Positions 42,698-51,815 of a stretch of 64,000 nt of DNA are shown piece after piece. Numbering within the stretch: the stretch's first letter is position 1; each line of letters opens with the position of its first letter. The stretch covers positions 1-64,000 of the forward strand of contig NZ_CP045378.1 of the NCBI RefSeq assembly GCF_009363555.1. The letters run 5' to 3'. The DNA is from Sulfitobacter sp. THAF37 (GTDB taxonomy: Bacteria > Pseudomonadota > Alphaproteobacteria > Rhodobacterales > Rhodobacteraceae). The notes beneath the pieces were generated by a model. That model had not been told where the DNA came from. It worked only from the letters and a program-made list of their open reading frames with translations, and ran no database searches. Position numbers and translations under genes: made by a program.

Positions 42698-43378
42698 TCA
42701 GTTCTCCAGAGTCTCGGCGTCGACGCGGTAGGAGGTCACCACGAAGCCCAAGGGGTTGGCCCAGACGTCCTGAAGGCGCTGGCGGGTTTCAGGTTGGAAG
42801 TCATAACCAACGGTAGCGACATAGGACCGGGTGACGGTGCGGGTGTCGCGGGGACGGCGCAGCGTGCGGGTGAAGCGGACCTGGGCCACGCCGCGCTCGA
42901 TCTGGTTCACGGACTTGATCACCACCTCGATCTTGGCGTCGCGGCCATAGACGGTGATCGGGTAGTCTTCGTTGGTCGAGGACCAGAGATCGCGCAGCGT
43001 GCGGGCGGCATCGCCATCGGAACGGTTGAGCACCGAGTTGATACGCTGCTCGCCATCGGTCAGGTCATAGGTTTCCCGATCATCGACATAGGCCACGAGA
43101 TTGGCCTGGATGATGGCGTCGCTCTCGGAAAGCGTCAGCGCCTGTACGGCGGCGACCCGGTCCATCTCTCCGGTTTCCTTGTCGACCACGACGACGAAGG
43201 TCTCGGTCGATTTGAGTGGAAAGAGGCTCGCGCCCGCGACCATGCCGGCAACACCAACCAGCACGCCTGCCGCCGCAACGAACCAGGCGAAACGCTCACG
43301 CCGTCTTGGCCCGTAGATGAAATCCGCCTCGAAAGCGTCGCGGTCAGGCGCGGAGGAACTGGTCACAAGCTTCTTCAA
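42698..43378 (-). CDS. virB8: type IV secretion protein VirB8
   Basis: The 226-residue inner-membrane protein has one membrane segment (about 32-54) and a periplasmic NTF2-like domain with DRETYDLTDGEQRINSVL and RFTRTLRRPRDTRTVTRSYV. VirB8 nucleates assembly of the channel. It is 17 bases from virB6. Confidence 0.92.
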   Translation of the reverse strand: MKKLVTSSSAPDRDAFEADFIYGPRRRERFAWFVAAAGVLVGVAGMVAGASLFPLKSTETFVVVVDKETGEMDRVAAVQALTLSESDAIIQANLVAYVDDRETYDLTDGEQRINSVLNRSDGDAARTLRDLWSSTNEDYPITVYGRDAKIEVVIKSVNQIERGVAQVRFTRTLRRPRDTRTVTRSYVATVGYDFQPETRQRLQDVWANPLGFVVTSYRVDAETLEN

Positions 43379-43395
43379 AGTCGTCGTCTTTCACA

Positions 43396-44409
43396 TCAGG
43401 GTTTGCGGAAGGCCTTGGCGGCGGAGAGAAGCGCGCCGGGGCTTTGCCGGATCAGCTCGCCGGTCTTCACCACACCCGCATTGGCCATCTGGTTCAGCTC
43501 ATGCGGGGACTTGCCGGTGACGAGGCGCGAGGTTGCGCCCGCGCCATACTCCCGTGTGTTCACGAACCCCTGGCGCGCAAGGCCCGTGAGACCGACGGCA
43601 TTGGACGCGATGCCGACGACACCGGTGAGATTGGAGGCGATGTAGGGCACCGAGGCCATGATCCCGGCGCTGAGGATCAGAATGACGAGGAAGGGCAGGA
43701 TCAGGCTGACGGTTTCGACATCGCCCGGATCGGCGGAGGCGTCCCCGATCGCTTCGGCGATGGCGACGATGATGCCCGCGGCGCCTGCTGCGGCGACCGG
43801 CATGAGCGCGTAGCCAATGGTGGCGCGGGTCCAGGCCTCGAAGAGGGACTGGGTCGGTTTGAACAGCGAGGTCACGATCATGAAGGGGGCGATGACGATC
43901 ATCAGCGCGAAGACGATGCGGGCGAAGGCGATGATCCCTGCGGTGACGGCGGCGAAGACGGCGGAGAGGACGAAGAAGATGGCACCCAGAACCGCGCCGA
44001 AGACCCAGCCCGCGCGGTCGCCGATCGTATCGCCATAGGCGGTGATGCGGGCGACCATATTGTCGAGGCTCTCATAGACCCCTGCCTCGTCGCCCGAGCC
44101 GGTAAGCGCCAGGATCGAGGCGCCCACGGAGTCGGGCACGCGCGTGACGATGTCATAGATGACGCTGAAATTATCCCAACTCTGCGCGAAGATCCCGACC
44201 AGGGCCACTTTCATCCCGAAGGCAAACCCGGTTCCGAAGGGCAGGGGGCGGAGCTGCATGACCGCGTTGATCCCGAGGAGCACGACAAGGAGCGTCGCGC
44301 CCGCCGAGATGACATTACCGACCGAGGCCGCCGAGGAGATAAAGCCGTCCTGCGCCACGGTGTTCACCGCGGCGTCGACTTGGCCAAGGATGTCGCGAAT
44401 GACCCCCAT
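43396..44409 (-). CDS. virB6: type IV secretion protein VirB6 (TrbL/VirB6 family)
   Basis: The 337-residue polytopic protein has several membrane segments (about 28-50, 65-80, 135-190, 195-215, 225-262) and the TrbL/VirB6 pattern VLSAVFAAVTAGIIAFARIV, with WTRATIGYALMPVAAAGAAG. It forms part of the inner-membrane pore. It begins directly at the stop of the preceding gene. Confidence 0.9.
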   Translation of the reverse strand: MGVIRDILGQVDAAVNTVAQDGFISSAASVGNVISAGATLLVVLLGINAVMQLRPLPFGTGFAFGMKVALVGIFAQSWDNFSVIYDIVTRVPDSVGASILALTGSGDEAGVYESLDNMVARITAYGDTIGDRAGWVFGAVLGAIFFVLSAVFAAVTAGIIAFARIVFALMIVIAPFMIVTSLFKPTQSLFEAWTRATIGYALMPVAAAGAAGIIVAIAEAIGDASADPGDVETVSLILPFLVILILSAGIMASVPYIASNLTGVVGIASNAVGLTGLARQGFVNTREYGAGATSRLVTGKSPHELNQMANAGVVKTGELIRQSPGALLSAAKAFRKP

Positions 44410-44847
44410 TTACTCCGCACAGGCCTCCACAACTTGCGCCTCGAGCGCGTCCGCCTTGGCGTAGAGCTCGAGCACGTTGAAGGGCAGGCGCGGGTTGTCC
44501 GAGGTCTGGAACCGGGGCAGGGCGGCAAGCGCCTGATCCCAGGCGAACTGATCCAGCAGGCAGGTGCAGGTTTCCGAAGCGAGCGCCTCTTCGGCAATCA
44601 GGATGCGCAAGATCGCGCGGTAGCCATTGCGCAGATAGGCGGTTTCGGCCAGATCGGTAGGGGGTTTCGGAACACGACATTCATCCGTTTGATCCCGCGC
44701 GATGGCCATCGAGTTGAAGGGCGTGTCGCCGGAAGGGTTCGTGCTCGGGGTCTGGGCCGACGCAGCATTGTGCAGGATGCTCAAGACAAGGGCGGCGAGA
44801 CCGAGCGCCCGGCCTGGAGCCAAGCTGCGGGTCATGGTTTGCCTCAT
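44410..44847 (-). CDS. exported hypothetical protein within the virB operon
   Basis: The 145-residue product has a signal peptide (cleavage near SAQTPS, residue 33), a close Cys pair in SETCTCLLD and two other Cys. It is helical. It overlaps virB5 by 4 bases and touches virB6, so it belongs to the machine or its assembly. I do not recognise the family; a periplasmic partner of VirB5 or VirB6 is possible. Confidence 0.7.
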   Translation of the reverse strand: MRQTMTRSLAPGRALGLAALVLSILHNAASAQTPSTNPSGDTPFNSMAIARDQTDECRVPKPPTDLAETAYLRNGYRAILRILIAEEALASETCTCLLDQFAWDQALAALPRFQTSDNPRLPFNVLELYAKADALEAQVVEACAE

Positions 44848-45611
44848 GGATCCACCGCCATCGAGCGGAACTTGCGCTCATCCGCGAGGGTCGCGGCATC
44901 GACAACGCCAAGCTGGCCGGCACTCACGCCTTGCGCCGCTTCCAGCCGCCAAATCTGGGTCAGGATGATGCCAAGCTCGGCGGTGACGCGGGTGTTGAGA
45001 TCGACGGCAGCCTTCAGCCCGTCCTGATCGTCGATGAGCCCGACCATGGTCTCGAGCCGCTCAAGGCTTTGGCCCGCTTCTTCGTGGCTTTCCTGTGCCG
45101 CGACGGAGAGCATGGCGCTGGCCCCGGCGGAAGCGGCGATGCGGTTATCGGCGGGCTCATCCGAGCCAGAAAGCGTGCTCAGGCGTTCCGAAGTAAACCC
45201 GCTGCCCGAAAGCACCCGTTCGACCGAGGCCGAGAGTTCTGCACCCGGATTGAAGCCGCTGAGAAAATCGCCGCTTGCCAGCGATTGTGCGGTATTGAGG
45301 GGCGCCACCAGCTTGCCGCGCAGCGCTCGGAATTCTTCGACCGTGGCGAAGAGTTCTCCGAGCCCGCTGCCTTCAATGAGCGAGGTCAGTTGCGCCTCGA
45401 GGTTCGTGAGCTGCGAGAGCTGGGTTTCCAGTTCCAGCCGCATTGTGGCGAGCTGCTGCATCTGGACATTCAGGTCCTCGGCCATGTGTTCGAGCTGCGC
45501 CACGAGTTGACCAAGCTGCGAGCCATCAAAGGTTGGGACGCCCTGGGCCGTTGCGGGCGAGGTAAACCCGAGTGTGGCGACCGCGGCCACGGTCAGGAGA
45601 AGCTGTCTCAT
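44844..45611 (-). CDS. virB5: type IV secretion protein VirB5-like
   Basis: The 255-residue protein has a signal peptide (MRQLLLTVAAVATLGFTSPA, then TAQGVP) and two long helices (about 30-85 and 165-235), as in VirB5/TrbJ minor pilins at the pilus tip. The mature start GVPTFDGSQL resembles GVPTQDNSAI of the next upstream gene, which shows related secreted parts. It overlaps both neighbours by 4 bases. Confidence 0.82.
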   Translation of the reverse strand: MRQLLLTVAAVATLGFTSPATAQGVPTFDGSQLGQLVAQLEHMAEDLNVQMQQLATMRLELETQLSQLTNLEAQLTSLIEGSGLGELFATVEEFRALRGKLVAPLNTAQSLASGDFLSGFNPGAELSASVERVLSGSGFTSERLSTLSGSDEPADNRIAASAGASAMLSVAAQESHEEAGQSLERLETMVGLIDDQDGLKAAVDLNTRVTAELGIILTQIWRLEAAQGVSAGQLGVVDAATLADERKFRSMAVDP

Positions 45612-46720
45612 TCGGGAACTCCCATCTGCATGAAGTCGCGCTCCGCCAACCGGTCTGCGACGAGGTGCTGCGCATAGACCGCCTCGCGCTGCTGGTTGGC
45701 GGCCATCAGCCGGACGCGAAGGTTGAGGATGCGGCCAATCTCGGCCTTGGCGTAGGTGTTGAGTTCCCAGGCCGCCTTGGCATTGGGTTGCGCATCGATC
45801 TGCAGGATGATCGCGCGGAGGCGGTTGATCACTTGCTCGGTCGTTGCCGAACTGTCGGCGGCGTAATAGACGCCCGCCTCGGAGATGCTGGCATATTCGG
45901 CGAGCGCAAAATCCGAGGGCGAGAGCGTGCCAAGCGCGTCGGCACCGCCCACCACAGCGAGGTATTCGTTGTAGAATTTCGAGATGTTGCGCACATAGCC
46001 TTGGGTCTCGGCAAAGGGCGGCACGCCCCCGTATTCGATGACCCGACCCGGCCCCGCGTTATAGGCCGCGAGCGCATGGGGTATGTTGCCGAAGCGGTTG
46101 AGCTGGGTGGTGATATAGCGCGCGCCGCCGCGGAGGTTGTCTTTCACGTCATAGCGGTCGACGCCGAGATCGGAGGCGGTGCCAGGCATGAGCTGGGTCA
46201 GGCCATAAGCCCCGACCGGGCTTTCAGCGGCGACGTTGAAGCGACTCTCCTGTTTAATCAGAGCCTGGAAGAGGCAGCGCCACTGGGTGGCCGAGAGACC
46301 GGCGCGGGCCACACCGGGCGCGCCTGCGAACTCGCCGGCGACCTCGACGATCATCATCTCGACCGTCTCGCGGCCCTCGCCGAAGAGGCGGCTGTTCATC
46401 GGGCTTGGATCGGTATTGGGATAGACCGCCGCCACCCCGAAATCCGCATTGCCCTCGAGCGCACGGATGTCGAAGCCAGGCCCGGTAATGGCAGCGGTCA
46501 TTTCCTCGAGGACGCGCAGCTGGTCGGCCTGCACATCCGCCAGCGTGGACTCGGTCCGATCCTTGTCCTGCTGGACGCTTAGATCCTCGGCCAATGCCCT
46601 CACCCGGGCGATGGCGCGACCGATCGCGGAATTGTCCTGTGTCGGCACGCCCTGGGCATGCGCAGGCAGGGCGCTGAGGCCGAGGCAGAGCCCGGCGGAT
46701 ATGATCGCGGCGCGGCTCAT
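45608..46720 (-). CDS. lytic transglycosylase fused to a VirB5-like helical region
   Basis: The 370-residue protein has a signal peptide (ends AHAQG), an N-terminal helix, an SLT domain (about 145-260: ALIKQESRFNVAAESPVGAY, GLTQLMPGTA, ALAAYNAGPGRVIEYGG; catalytic Glu near 156) and a C-terminal helical region (300-365) like VirB5. It opens peptidoglycan for the channel. A second transglycosylase lies at the head of the operon, so the duties may be divided. Confidence 0.88.
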   Translation of the reverse strand: MSRAAIISAGLCLGLSALPAHAQGVPTQDNSAIGRAIARVRALAEDLSVQQDKDRTESTLADVQADQLRVLEEMTAAITGPGFDIRALEGNADFGVAAVYPNTDPSPMNSRLFGEGRETVEMMIVEVAGEFAGAPGVARAGLSATQWRCLFQALIKQESRFNVAAESPVGAYGLTQLMPGTASDLGVDRYDVKDNLRGGARYITTQLNRFGNIPHALAAYNAGPGRVIEYGGVPPFAETQGYVRNISKFYNEYLAVVGGADALGTLSPSDFALAEYASISEAGVYYAADSSATTEQVINRLRAIILQIDAQPNAKAAWELNTYAKAEIGRILNLRVRLMAANQQREAVYAQHLVADRLAERDFMQMGVPE

Positions 46721-46926
46721 TCCGAACGGGGCAGGGGCTCGAAGGTGCAGTCAGGCTTGGCCGTCTCCTGCACCGGTGCGCCCATGGTCGAGAAGGACAG
46801 GGCGGACCGCGTCACTTGCGGCTCGCCATTGCGTCCGAAACAGGGCGAGGTTTTCTCGGTGTATTTCTCGCAAGCGGAAAGAAGGCTCGCGGCGGCGCAA
46901 AGCGCGAGGAGGGGTTTCGAACTCAT
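46717..46926 (-). CDS. small lipoprotein, VirB7-like
   Basis: The 69-residue product has a lipoprotein signal MSSKPLLALCAAASLLSAC, with the lipid-carrying Cys at 19, and two other Cys (29 and 60). VirB7 lipoproteins anchor VirB9 to the outer membrane by a disulfide. Size, signal and location between virB4 and virB5 genes support this, but the sequence itself is not diagnostic. It overlaps both neighbours by 4 bases. Confidence 0.72.
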   Translation of the reverse strand: MSSKPLLALCAAASLLSACEKYTEKTSPCFGRNGEPQVTRSALSFSTMGAPVQETAKPDCTFEPLPRSE

Positions 46927-49316
46927 ATCACATGTCTCCAGAAATCGGGATTGGCGCGCCAATCGGCAGGCACGCGGGCCTCGCCAGTGGCGCCGCCGCC
47001 AAGGATGGGAAGGAGGTCGCCAAGTGCGGAGAGATCGGCATCGACGAAGACGCTGTCGCCCGCCGAGCGGATAAGCGCGATGCGCTGGCCGATGGTCGGC
47101 TGCACGAGAAGGGCAGCCTCCTTGGCGTTGACGCGGAGAAAATCGTAATCGGAGACGGTGGCGCGATCGTTCGGGAAGAGGATCTGCGTCGGCACCGTCT
47201 CGACGATGGTTTTGCCGACGCGGCTGTCGCGCAACTGGCTCGGATACTGCGTCATCATGATGACGACGCAGTTCATCTTGCGAAGCGTCACCAGCCAGTT
47301 TTCCAGCCGCGCCCCGAAATACGGATCGTCCAAGAGCTTCCACGCTTCGTCGAGCACGATGATGGTGGGACGGCGGTCTTCGACCACGCGTTCGATCTGG
47401 CGGAAGATGTAGGAGAGTACCGCCATGCGCTCGGTCGTCATGTCGAGGATCTCGGTCATATCAAACCCGACGATGTCGCCCGTGAGCTTGAGGCCCGCGC
47501 CGCGCTCGGGCTCGTCGAACACCCAGCCATAGCGCCCGCCGGGGGCCCATTCGGCAACGCGGGATTGCAGCTCGCCATCATCATCGAGTGACTGGAACAG
47601 GGTCTCGAAACTGGCGAAACGCTGCAGCGCCGCCCCCGCATCGGCGTTCTGGCCGACCGCGCTTTGGATATGGCGGGATTGCTCGCCCGAGAGCGTGCCA
47701 TTCCGTGTGAGAAGTGTCGCAAGCCAGTCCGAGAGCCAGGCGCGGCCGCGCTCGTCGGTTTCGGTGGCGAGCGGGTTCAGACCTGTCGGCACGCCAGCCC
47801 GGATTTCGTTATAGCGCCCGCCGAGGGCGCGCACGGCCATCTCCAGGCCGCGATCCTTGTCGAAGAAGAAAAGCCGTGCGCCGACCCGCTGCGCCTGCGC
47901 TGCGAGAAAGGCAGTGGTGAGCGTCTTGCCGGTCCCGGTGCGCCCCAGAACCAGCGTATGGCCAACGGTCGGTTCCTTGCCTGGGGCTCCCGCCTCGTGG
48001 AAATTGAAGCGATAACCAGAGGTGCCGACCGTGGGCAGGACCGAAATGGTCTGACCCCAGGGCGACTGATCAGGACCGCGTCCTTCGACGCTACCATGCA
48101 GAGCTGCGAAGTCGGCGAAATTGATGGAGGAAATCGGCGTCTTGCGAGCGCGGTAGCCGAAATTGCCGGGGGATTGTGCGAAGTAGGTGGCTTTCAGCGC
48201 CATGTTCTCGCGCACGATGACGGACATGATCTCCTGACCCACGCGTTTGATCTGGGCGGCGGCCCGTTCGAGCGTGTCGCGGTCCGGCGCGTAGACCGCG
48301 ATGGAGAGGTGATGGTCCCCGAAGGCGATGCGTCCTGCCTCCTGGTCGTCGGCAGCCTGGCCCAATTGTTCGCGCAGGGAGACGGCCGCATCGTCGGAGG
48401 CCTGCATCTGGCGGATGATGCGCTGGATGCGTTCGGCCATGATGTTGTTCGGGATCGGGCTGAAGGAGTTCGTGAGCACGATGTCGAGCGGCAGGTCGAG
48501 CGCGTCGAGCAGCGTCACATCGGTCAATGCCGGGTAGGTCTTCATCGAAAAGAGCGCGCCGTATTTGACCCGCCCAGTCACGGCGTCGGTCAGGGTGACG
48601 ACGTCGCCGTCGAAGGTCGCGCGGCAATTGCTCAAAATATGTGAAAGAGGCAGAGCGCTTTGTCCGAAGGCTATGGGGGAGAAGCTGCCCGCGTTCAGCG
48701 TGTTTAGATAGCCCAGCCATTCACCACCCGTGCGGGTCAGGCGCACAGGGTTGGCCGAAGACAGAGCCACCTCGAAAAAGCCCATGACCTCGTTCAGCTC
48801 CTGCAGGCGCGTCGCGCGGTCCTTGACCCAGGCTTTGCGGGCCAGCGTCCGAAGGAATGGAATGCGCGCGGAGATATCGGGGCGCCGGATCACGCTGAGA
48901 TAGAGTTGGCGCTTGGCCGGGCGCAGGTCTTTCACATGGGCCTGCCAGCGGGCATCTATCGCGGCGGCGAAGCTGTCGCCCTCGATGGGGCGCATCCCCA
49001 GATCCTGTGGCACGGAGATGCGGTGGATGTAAAAGCCGAAGGCATTGCCGGTCTGGGCGACGATGGCGGCAACCGCGCGCTTGAGCGCATCGAGCCGTGC
49101 GTCTTCGCTGGTCATCGGGTTCAGACCATCAAGGCGCAGGGTCGCCATCAGATCGCCCTCGCGCAGCACCATCACATCGTCATCGGCAAGCGCGAAATAC
49201 GGCAGGTGATCAGCGAGATAGCTCTCCCGCGCGAACTCCCCGCCGCCAGCCTGAAGCAGAGCGGTTCCGTGAGTGGAAAGTGTGCCCGCATCAAGCGCCA
49301 AAGCTGTCGCCTCCAT
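46923..49316 (-). CDS. virB4: type IV secretion ATPase VirB4
   Basis: The 797-residue ATPase has the CagE/TrbE/VirB4 N-terminal domain (about 175-380, with GEWLGYLNTLNAG), Walker A GRTGTGKT (458-465), Walker B TIIVLDEAWKLLDD near 650 and VIMMTQYPSQLRDS. It is the largest energiser of the channel and pulls pilin from the membrane. It overlaps virB3 by 26 bases. Confidence 0.95.
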   Translation of the reverse strand: MEATALALDAGTLSTHGTALLQAGGGEFARESYLADHLPYFALADDDVMVLREGDLMATLRLDGLNPMTSEDARLDALKRAVAAIVAQTGNAFGFYIHRISVPQDLGMRPIEGDSFAAAIDARWQAHVKDLRPAKRQLYLSVIRRPDISARIPFLRTLARKAWVKDRATRLQELNEVMGFFEVALSSANPVRLTRTGGEWLGYLNTLNAGSFSPIAFGQSALPLSHILSNCRATFDGDVVTLTDAVTGRVKYGALFSMKTYPALTDVTLLDALDLPLDIVLTNSFSPIPNNIMAERIQRIIRQMQASDDAAVSLREQLGQAADDQEAGRIAFGDHHLSIAVYAPDRDTLERAAAQIKRVGQEIMSVIVRENMALKATYFAQSPGNFGYRARKTPISSINFADFAALHGSVEGRGPDQSPWGQTISVLPTVGTSGYRFNFHEAGAPGKEPTVGHTLVLGRTGTGKTLTTAFLAAQAQRVGARLFFFDKDRGLEMAVRALGGRYNEIRAGVPTGLNPLATETDERGRAWLSDWLATLLTRNGTLSGEQSRHIQSAVGQNADAGAALQRFASFETLFQSLDDDGELQSRVAEWAPGGRYGWVFDEPERGAGLKLTGDIVGFDMTEILDMTTERMAVLSYIFRQIERVVEDRRPTIIVLDEAWKLLDDPYFGARLENWLVTLRKMNCVVIMMTQYPSQLRDSRVGKTIVETVPTQILFPNDRATVSDYDFLRVNAKEAALLVQPTIGQRIALIRSAGDSVFVDADLSALGDLLPILGGGATGEARVPADWRANPDFWRHVI

Positions 49317-49569
49317 GCAGGGCGCGGTTCTTCGTCGGGCGCACCGAGCCGTAGGAAACGCGCAGGACCTCGAAGAAATGCGGCTCGCGGTCGGCGACGA
49401 ACCAGAGGATCGGATAGGCGACGAGGCCGATCAGGAAGAAGACCATGGACTTGGTCCAGATGAACGGCAGAACGACCCCGGTCGCCAGCACCACGAGGTA
49501 TCCGACAGGGAGGCCCAGATACTTGGGCGGTCGGGCGAGGCCCAGAAAAAGGGGGGATCGTTCTGCCAA
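49291..49569 (-). CDS. virB3: type IV secretion protein VirB3
   Basis: The 92-residue membrane protein has the VirB3 pattern PLFLGLARPPKYLGLPVGYL, two close hydrophobic segments (about 20-60), and a polar tail with EPHFFEVLR. It works with VirB4 in pilus assembly. It lies 15 bases after virB2. Confidence 0.9.
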   Translation of the reverse strand: MAERSPLFLGLARPPKYLGLPVGYLVVLATGVVLPFIWTKSMVFFLIGLVAYPILWFVADREPHFFEVLRVSYGSVRPTKNRALHGGDSFGA

Positions 49570-49584
49570 CTCTATTCTCCAACC

Positions 49585-49866
49585 TCAGGAGAAGCCGTCG
49601 ACGATGGTGCCGGCCGAGAAGATCAGCACGATCCCGATGATGACCGAGGCGAACCAGCCCCAGTTCAGCCGCCCCATCATGCACATGAAACCAGTGCCGA
49701 TGACGGCGAGTGTGGCAACCGCGATCCCAATCGGACCGGTCAGCGCGGCCTCGACGGTTTCCAGCATGGTCTGGATCGGCGACAAGTCCTGCGCGAAGGC
49801 AGGGCTTGCGAGAGCCGCCAAGGTTGTGGTGGCAGGCAAGAGGCGGCTGAGGCGATGTCGAAGCAT
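49585..49866 (-). CDS. virB2: type IV pilin subunit VirB2
   Basis: The 93-residue pilin has a signal peptide ending at AFAQ (residue 26) and two membrane helices (about 42-64 and 70-90) joined by a short basic loop, as in VirB2/TrbC. The ATG at 49866 gives this compact pilin; the open frame upstream to 50178 overlaps the transglycosylase gene and has Arg/Ser-rich shadow sequence. Confidence 0.9.
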   Translation of the reverse strand: MLRHRLSRLLPATTTLAALASPAFAQDLSPIQTMLETVEAALTGPIGIAVATLAVIGTGFMCMMGRLNWGWFASVIIGIVLIFSAGTIVDGFS

Positions 49867-49882
49867 GCGAAGTTCCCTTGTT

Positions 49883-50581
49883 TTACTGAAGATCGATGAG
49901 GACCGGCGCGCGGGCTGGAACCCGGTCTGCGACGCGGATGTCCGGCGCGGAAACAGGTGTACCCGCAAGTCGGGACCGGATCCGGTGGATGCGCGCGATG
50001 TAGTCGCGGGTCTCGATGAAAGGCGGGATGCCGGAATACTCGACCACCCGGTGCGGTCCGGCATTGTAGGCCGCGAGCGCCAAGTCGATGTCCTTGAACG
50101 TTCCGAGTTGTGCGAGCAGATACCGCGCCGCGCCGTCGAGGTTCTGGGAGGGATCGCGCGGATCGACGCCGAGCGCACGGGCAGTATCCGGCATCAGCTG
50201 GCCAAGACCATAGGCATCCTTCGGGCTGACGGCGGTCGGGTTGTAGCTGCTTTCAGCCTCGACCAGGGCGCGGAACAGAATTTGCCAGTCGTCCGCATCA
50301 AGGCTGACCTGCCGCAGGGCACGGTTCCCCTGGTGGCGGACGGCAGTCGTGCGGATCAGGGAGAGGGTGTCGTCGCGACTGGAAGGCGGCGTGGCGTCCA
50401 ACGAGGCCAGAACGACCTCGGCTTCAGCGCTATGTTCCAAACCAGCCCAGGCAGGGCGCTCACCGTGAAAGGTCCAGCCCGAAGTCCGGGCTGTGCCGTC
50501 GCGGCCGAAGGCGATAACGTCAGCCGCGCTCCTCGAGGGTGATGCTGTAGTCAGGACCAAAGCGCAGATCGCGCCCGTCAC
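49883..50581 (-). CDS. virB1: VirB1-type lytic transglycosylase
   Basis: The SLT domain covers about residues 90-205: ALVEAESSYNPTAVSPKDAY, GLGQLMPDTARALGV, ALAAYNAGPHRVVEYSGIPP, with the catalytic Glu in VEAESS. The frame is open to 50797 but overlaps the upstream gene. A GTG at 50581 (MTGAICALVLTTASPSRSAA) gives a signal peptide and a 232-residue enzyme, so I choose it, with moderate certainty. It is the second gene of the virB operon. Confidence 0.85.
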   Translation of the reverse strand: MTGAICALVLTTASPSRSAADVIAFGRDGTARTSGWTFHGERPAWAGLEHSAEAEVVLASLDATPPSSRDDTLSLIRTTAVRHQGNRALRQVSLDADDWQILFRALVEAESSYNPTAVSPKDAYGLGQLMPDTARALGVDPRDPSQNLDGAARYLLAQLGTFKDIDLALAAYNAGPHRVVEYSGIPPFIETRDYIARIHRIRSRLAGTPVSAPDIRVADRVPARAPVLIDLQ

Positions 50582-50834
50582 CGAACTCGAGATGATGTTT
50601 GAAGAGCCCTGGCCATATGTTGAAATACCGCGGCTCAGGCCCGTGCGGGGTGATCCGGGTCGAGACCAGAATGGCTTCCGGCTCACCCTCGCGCAGGTAG
50701 ATGCACTGGTAGCGCGGCTTGCCATCGTCCGTGAACCCCACGAGTTCATACCGGCAGCGGAACGCGATGCCCTGTTCGGACAGGTCTTTGACACCATCGA
50801 TGGTGATCAGGATCTGGTTGCGCGCTATCGGCAT
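50520..50834 (-). CDS. hypothetical protein heading the virB operon
   Basis: This 104-residue soluble protein (ITIDGVKDLSEQGIAFRCRY, RYFNIWPGLFKHHLEFGDGR) has no motif I recognise. Its 3' end overlaps the 5' part of the transglycosylase gene. It lies next to the likely virB promoter (50874-50902), so it is the first gene of the operon. A regulatory or early assembly role is possible but not shown. Confidence 0.65.
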   Translation of the reverse strand: MPIARNQILITIDGVKDLSEQGIAFRCRYELVGFTDDGKPRYQCIYLREGEPEAILVSTRITPHGPEPRYFNIWPGLFKHHLEFGDGRDLRFGPDYSITLEERG

Positions 50835-50873
50835 GTTCGGACTCTCCCCACGAGAGCCCTTCTACTTCCTGCG

Positions 50874-50938
50874 CTTAAATCCATAAAGTCATATGGAGTC
50901 AATACGACATATTGCAGATAAACACATATTGCGCGATA
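50874..50938 (-). promoter_or_regulatory. virB operon promoter with CATATTGC repeats
   Basis: On the minus strand TTGACT (complement of 50897-50902), a 17-base spacer and TTTAAG (complement of 50874-50879) form a promoter. The spacer holds the inverted repeat CCATA...TATGG. Just upstream are two direct repeats CATATTGCaGATA (50908-50920) and CATATTGCgcGATA (50925-50938), 17 bases apart. They resemble the element ahead of the relaxase operon. Confidence 0.5.
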
Positions 50939-50966
50939 GTCTGCGCAACTTTTGCGGGAGAGCGAC

Positions 50967-51545
50967 ATGAAGCGACAGGCGATGGCAGCGGCGATGGGGG
51001 TGATGGCGGTGTTCGGAGCCCCGGGGAAGGCGCAGGCCTATGACATCGACTGCGCCATCATGCTCTGCATGGCTGGCGGCTTCCCACCGAGCGCAGTCTG
51101 TGCACGGGCCTATCGCACTATGATCCGCCGCATCACGCCCTGGCCGAGCCTGCCGCCCTTCGGGGTCTGCACCTTCGCACATGTGCCGGTCGAGCTGGGC
51201 GGGCCCGGCGGGGAGGGCGAGCTCGACACCACTCTGCCCGAATACGAATGGCTGAACCGCACCCATGTGATCTGGTTCACCGGTCAAGCCTATAGAGAAA
51301 GGGGAGGTGAACAGTATTGGGACTGGTCTCTCCGTTCCTGCGACCGAGAGAACCGCACCTGCCGGTACATCCAGCGGGTCTACCGATCCCACACGCCCTG
51401 GCCCGAGGCATTCGTATCGGAAGGCGGTCAGGAGATCGCCTATCCGACCGGCGGAGGTTCCTCGTACTTCTATTTGCGCAGTATCATGGTTGAATACGGC
51501 GACTACGAGGGCAACATGGGCCACTCGGAGTGGTTCTCCTACTGA
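50967..51545 (+). CDS. exported Cys-rich hypothetical protein (TrbM-like pattern)
   Basis: The 192-residue protein has a signal peptide (ends GKAQAY) and a mature start DIDCAIMLCMAGGFPPSAVC. This close Cys pattern and position resemble the TrbM family of conjugation proteins, but I cannot confirm membership. The remainder is rich in Tyr, Trp and Arg. The start at 50967 has GGGAGAGCG upstream. It is divergent from the virB operon and convergent with the next gene (7-base overlap). Confidence 0.7.
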   Translation: MKRQAMAAAMGVMAVFGAPGKAQAYDIDCAIMLCMAGGFPPSAVCARAYRTMIRRITPWPSLPPFGVCTFAHVPVELGGPGGEGELDTTLPEYEWLNRTHVIWFTGQAYRERGGEQYWDWSLRSCDRENRTCRYIQRVYRSHTPWPEAFVSEGGQEIAYPTGGGSSYFYLRSIMVEYGDYEGNMGHSEWFSY

Positions 51546-51739
51546 TCCGAACGGTCTGATGCCTTCAGGGAAACTGGGCGAAGCTCGACCAGACAAGCAT
51601 CAAAGCGTTCTGGATCGACATGCCAGCGGCGGCTCACCGAGCCATCATTCCAACGGTAATCGGTGAACAGGTGAATCTCCTGCGCACCGTCGTTCAGAAA
51701 CCCGTTCTGGAAGGGCCAGCCTGTCTTCTTCTTACCCAT
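51539..51739 (-). CDS. small hypothetical protein
   Basis: The 66-residue product (MGKKKTGWPFQNGFLNDGAQ, then a WHVDPERFDACLVEL segment) has no recognised domain. The open frame begins at 51808, but the ATG at 51739 gives the more natural beginning. It is convergent with the exported protein gene and on the same strand as the XRE gene 76 bases upstream. Confidence 0.5.
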   Translation of the reverse strand: MGKKKTGWPFQNGFLNDGAQEIHLFTDYRWNDGSVSRRWHVDPERFDACLVELRPVSLKASDRSDQ

Positions 51740-51815
51740 CGAACTCTCTGCACTCCATTTGACTACCTCTTGAGACGTTCCGCTCCAGGACGCATCAGGG
51801 GCTGGCAAAAACTGG

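Noticed and set aside
43444..45027. 527-codon open frame on the plus strand
   Set aside because: It is antisense to virB6, an exported gene and virB5. The product is rich in Gly, Asp and Arg with no domain, as expected for a shadow frame in GC-rich DNA.
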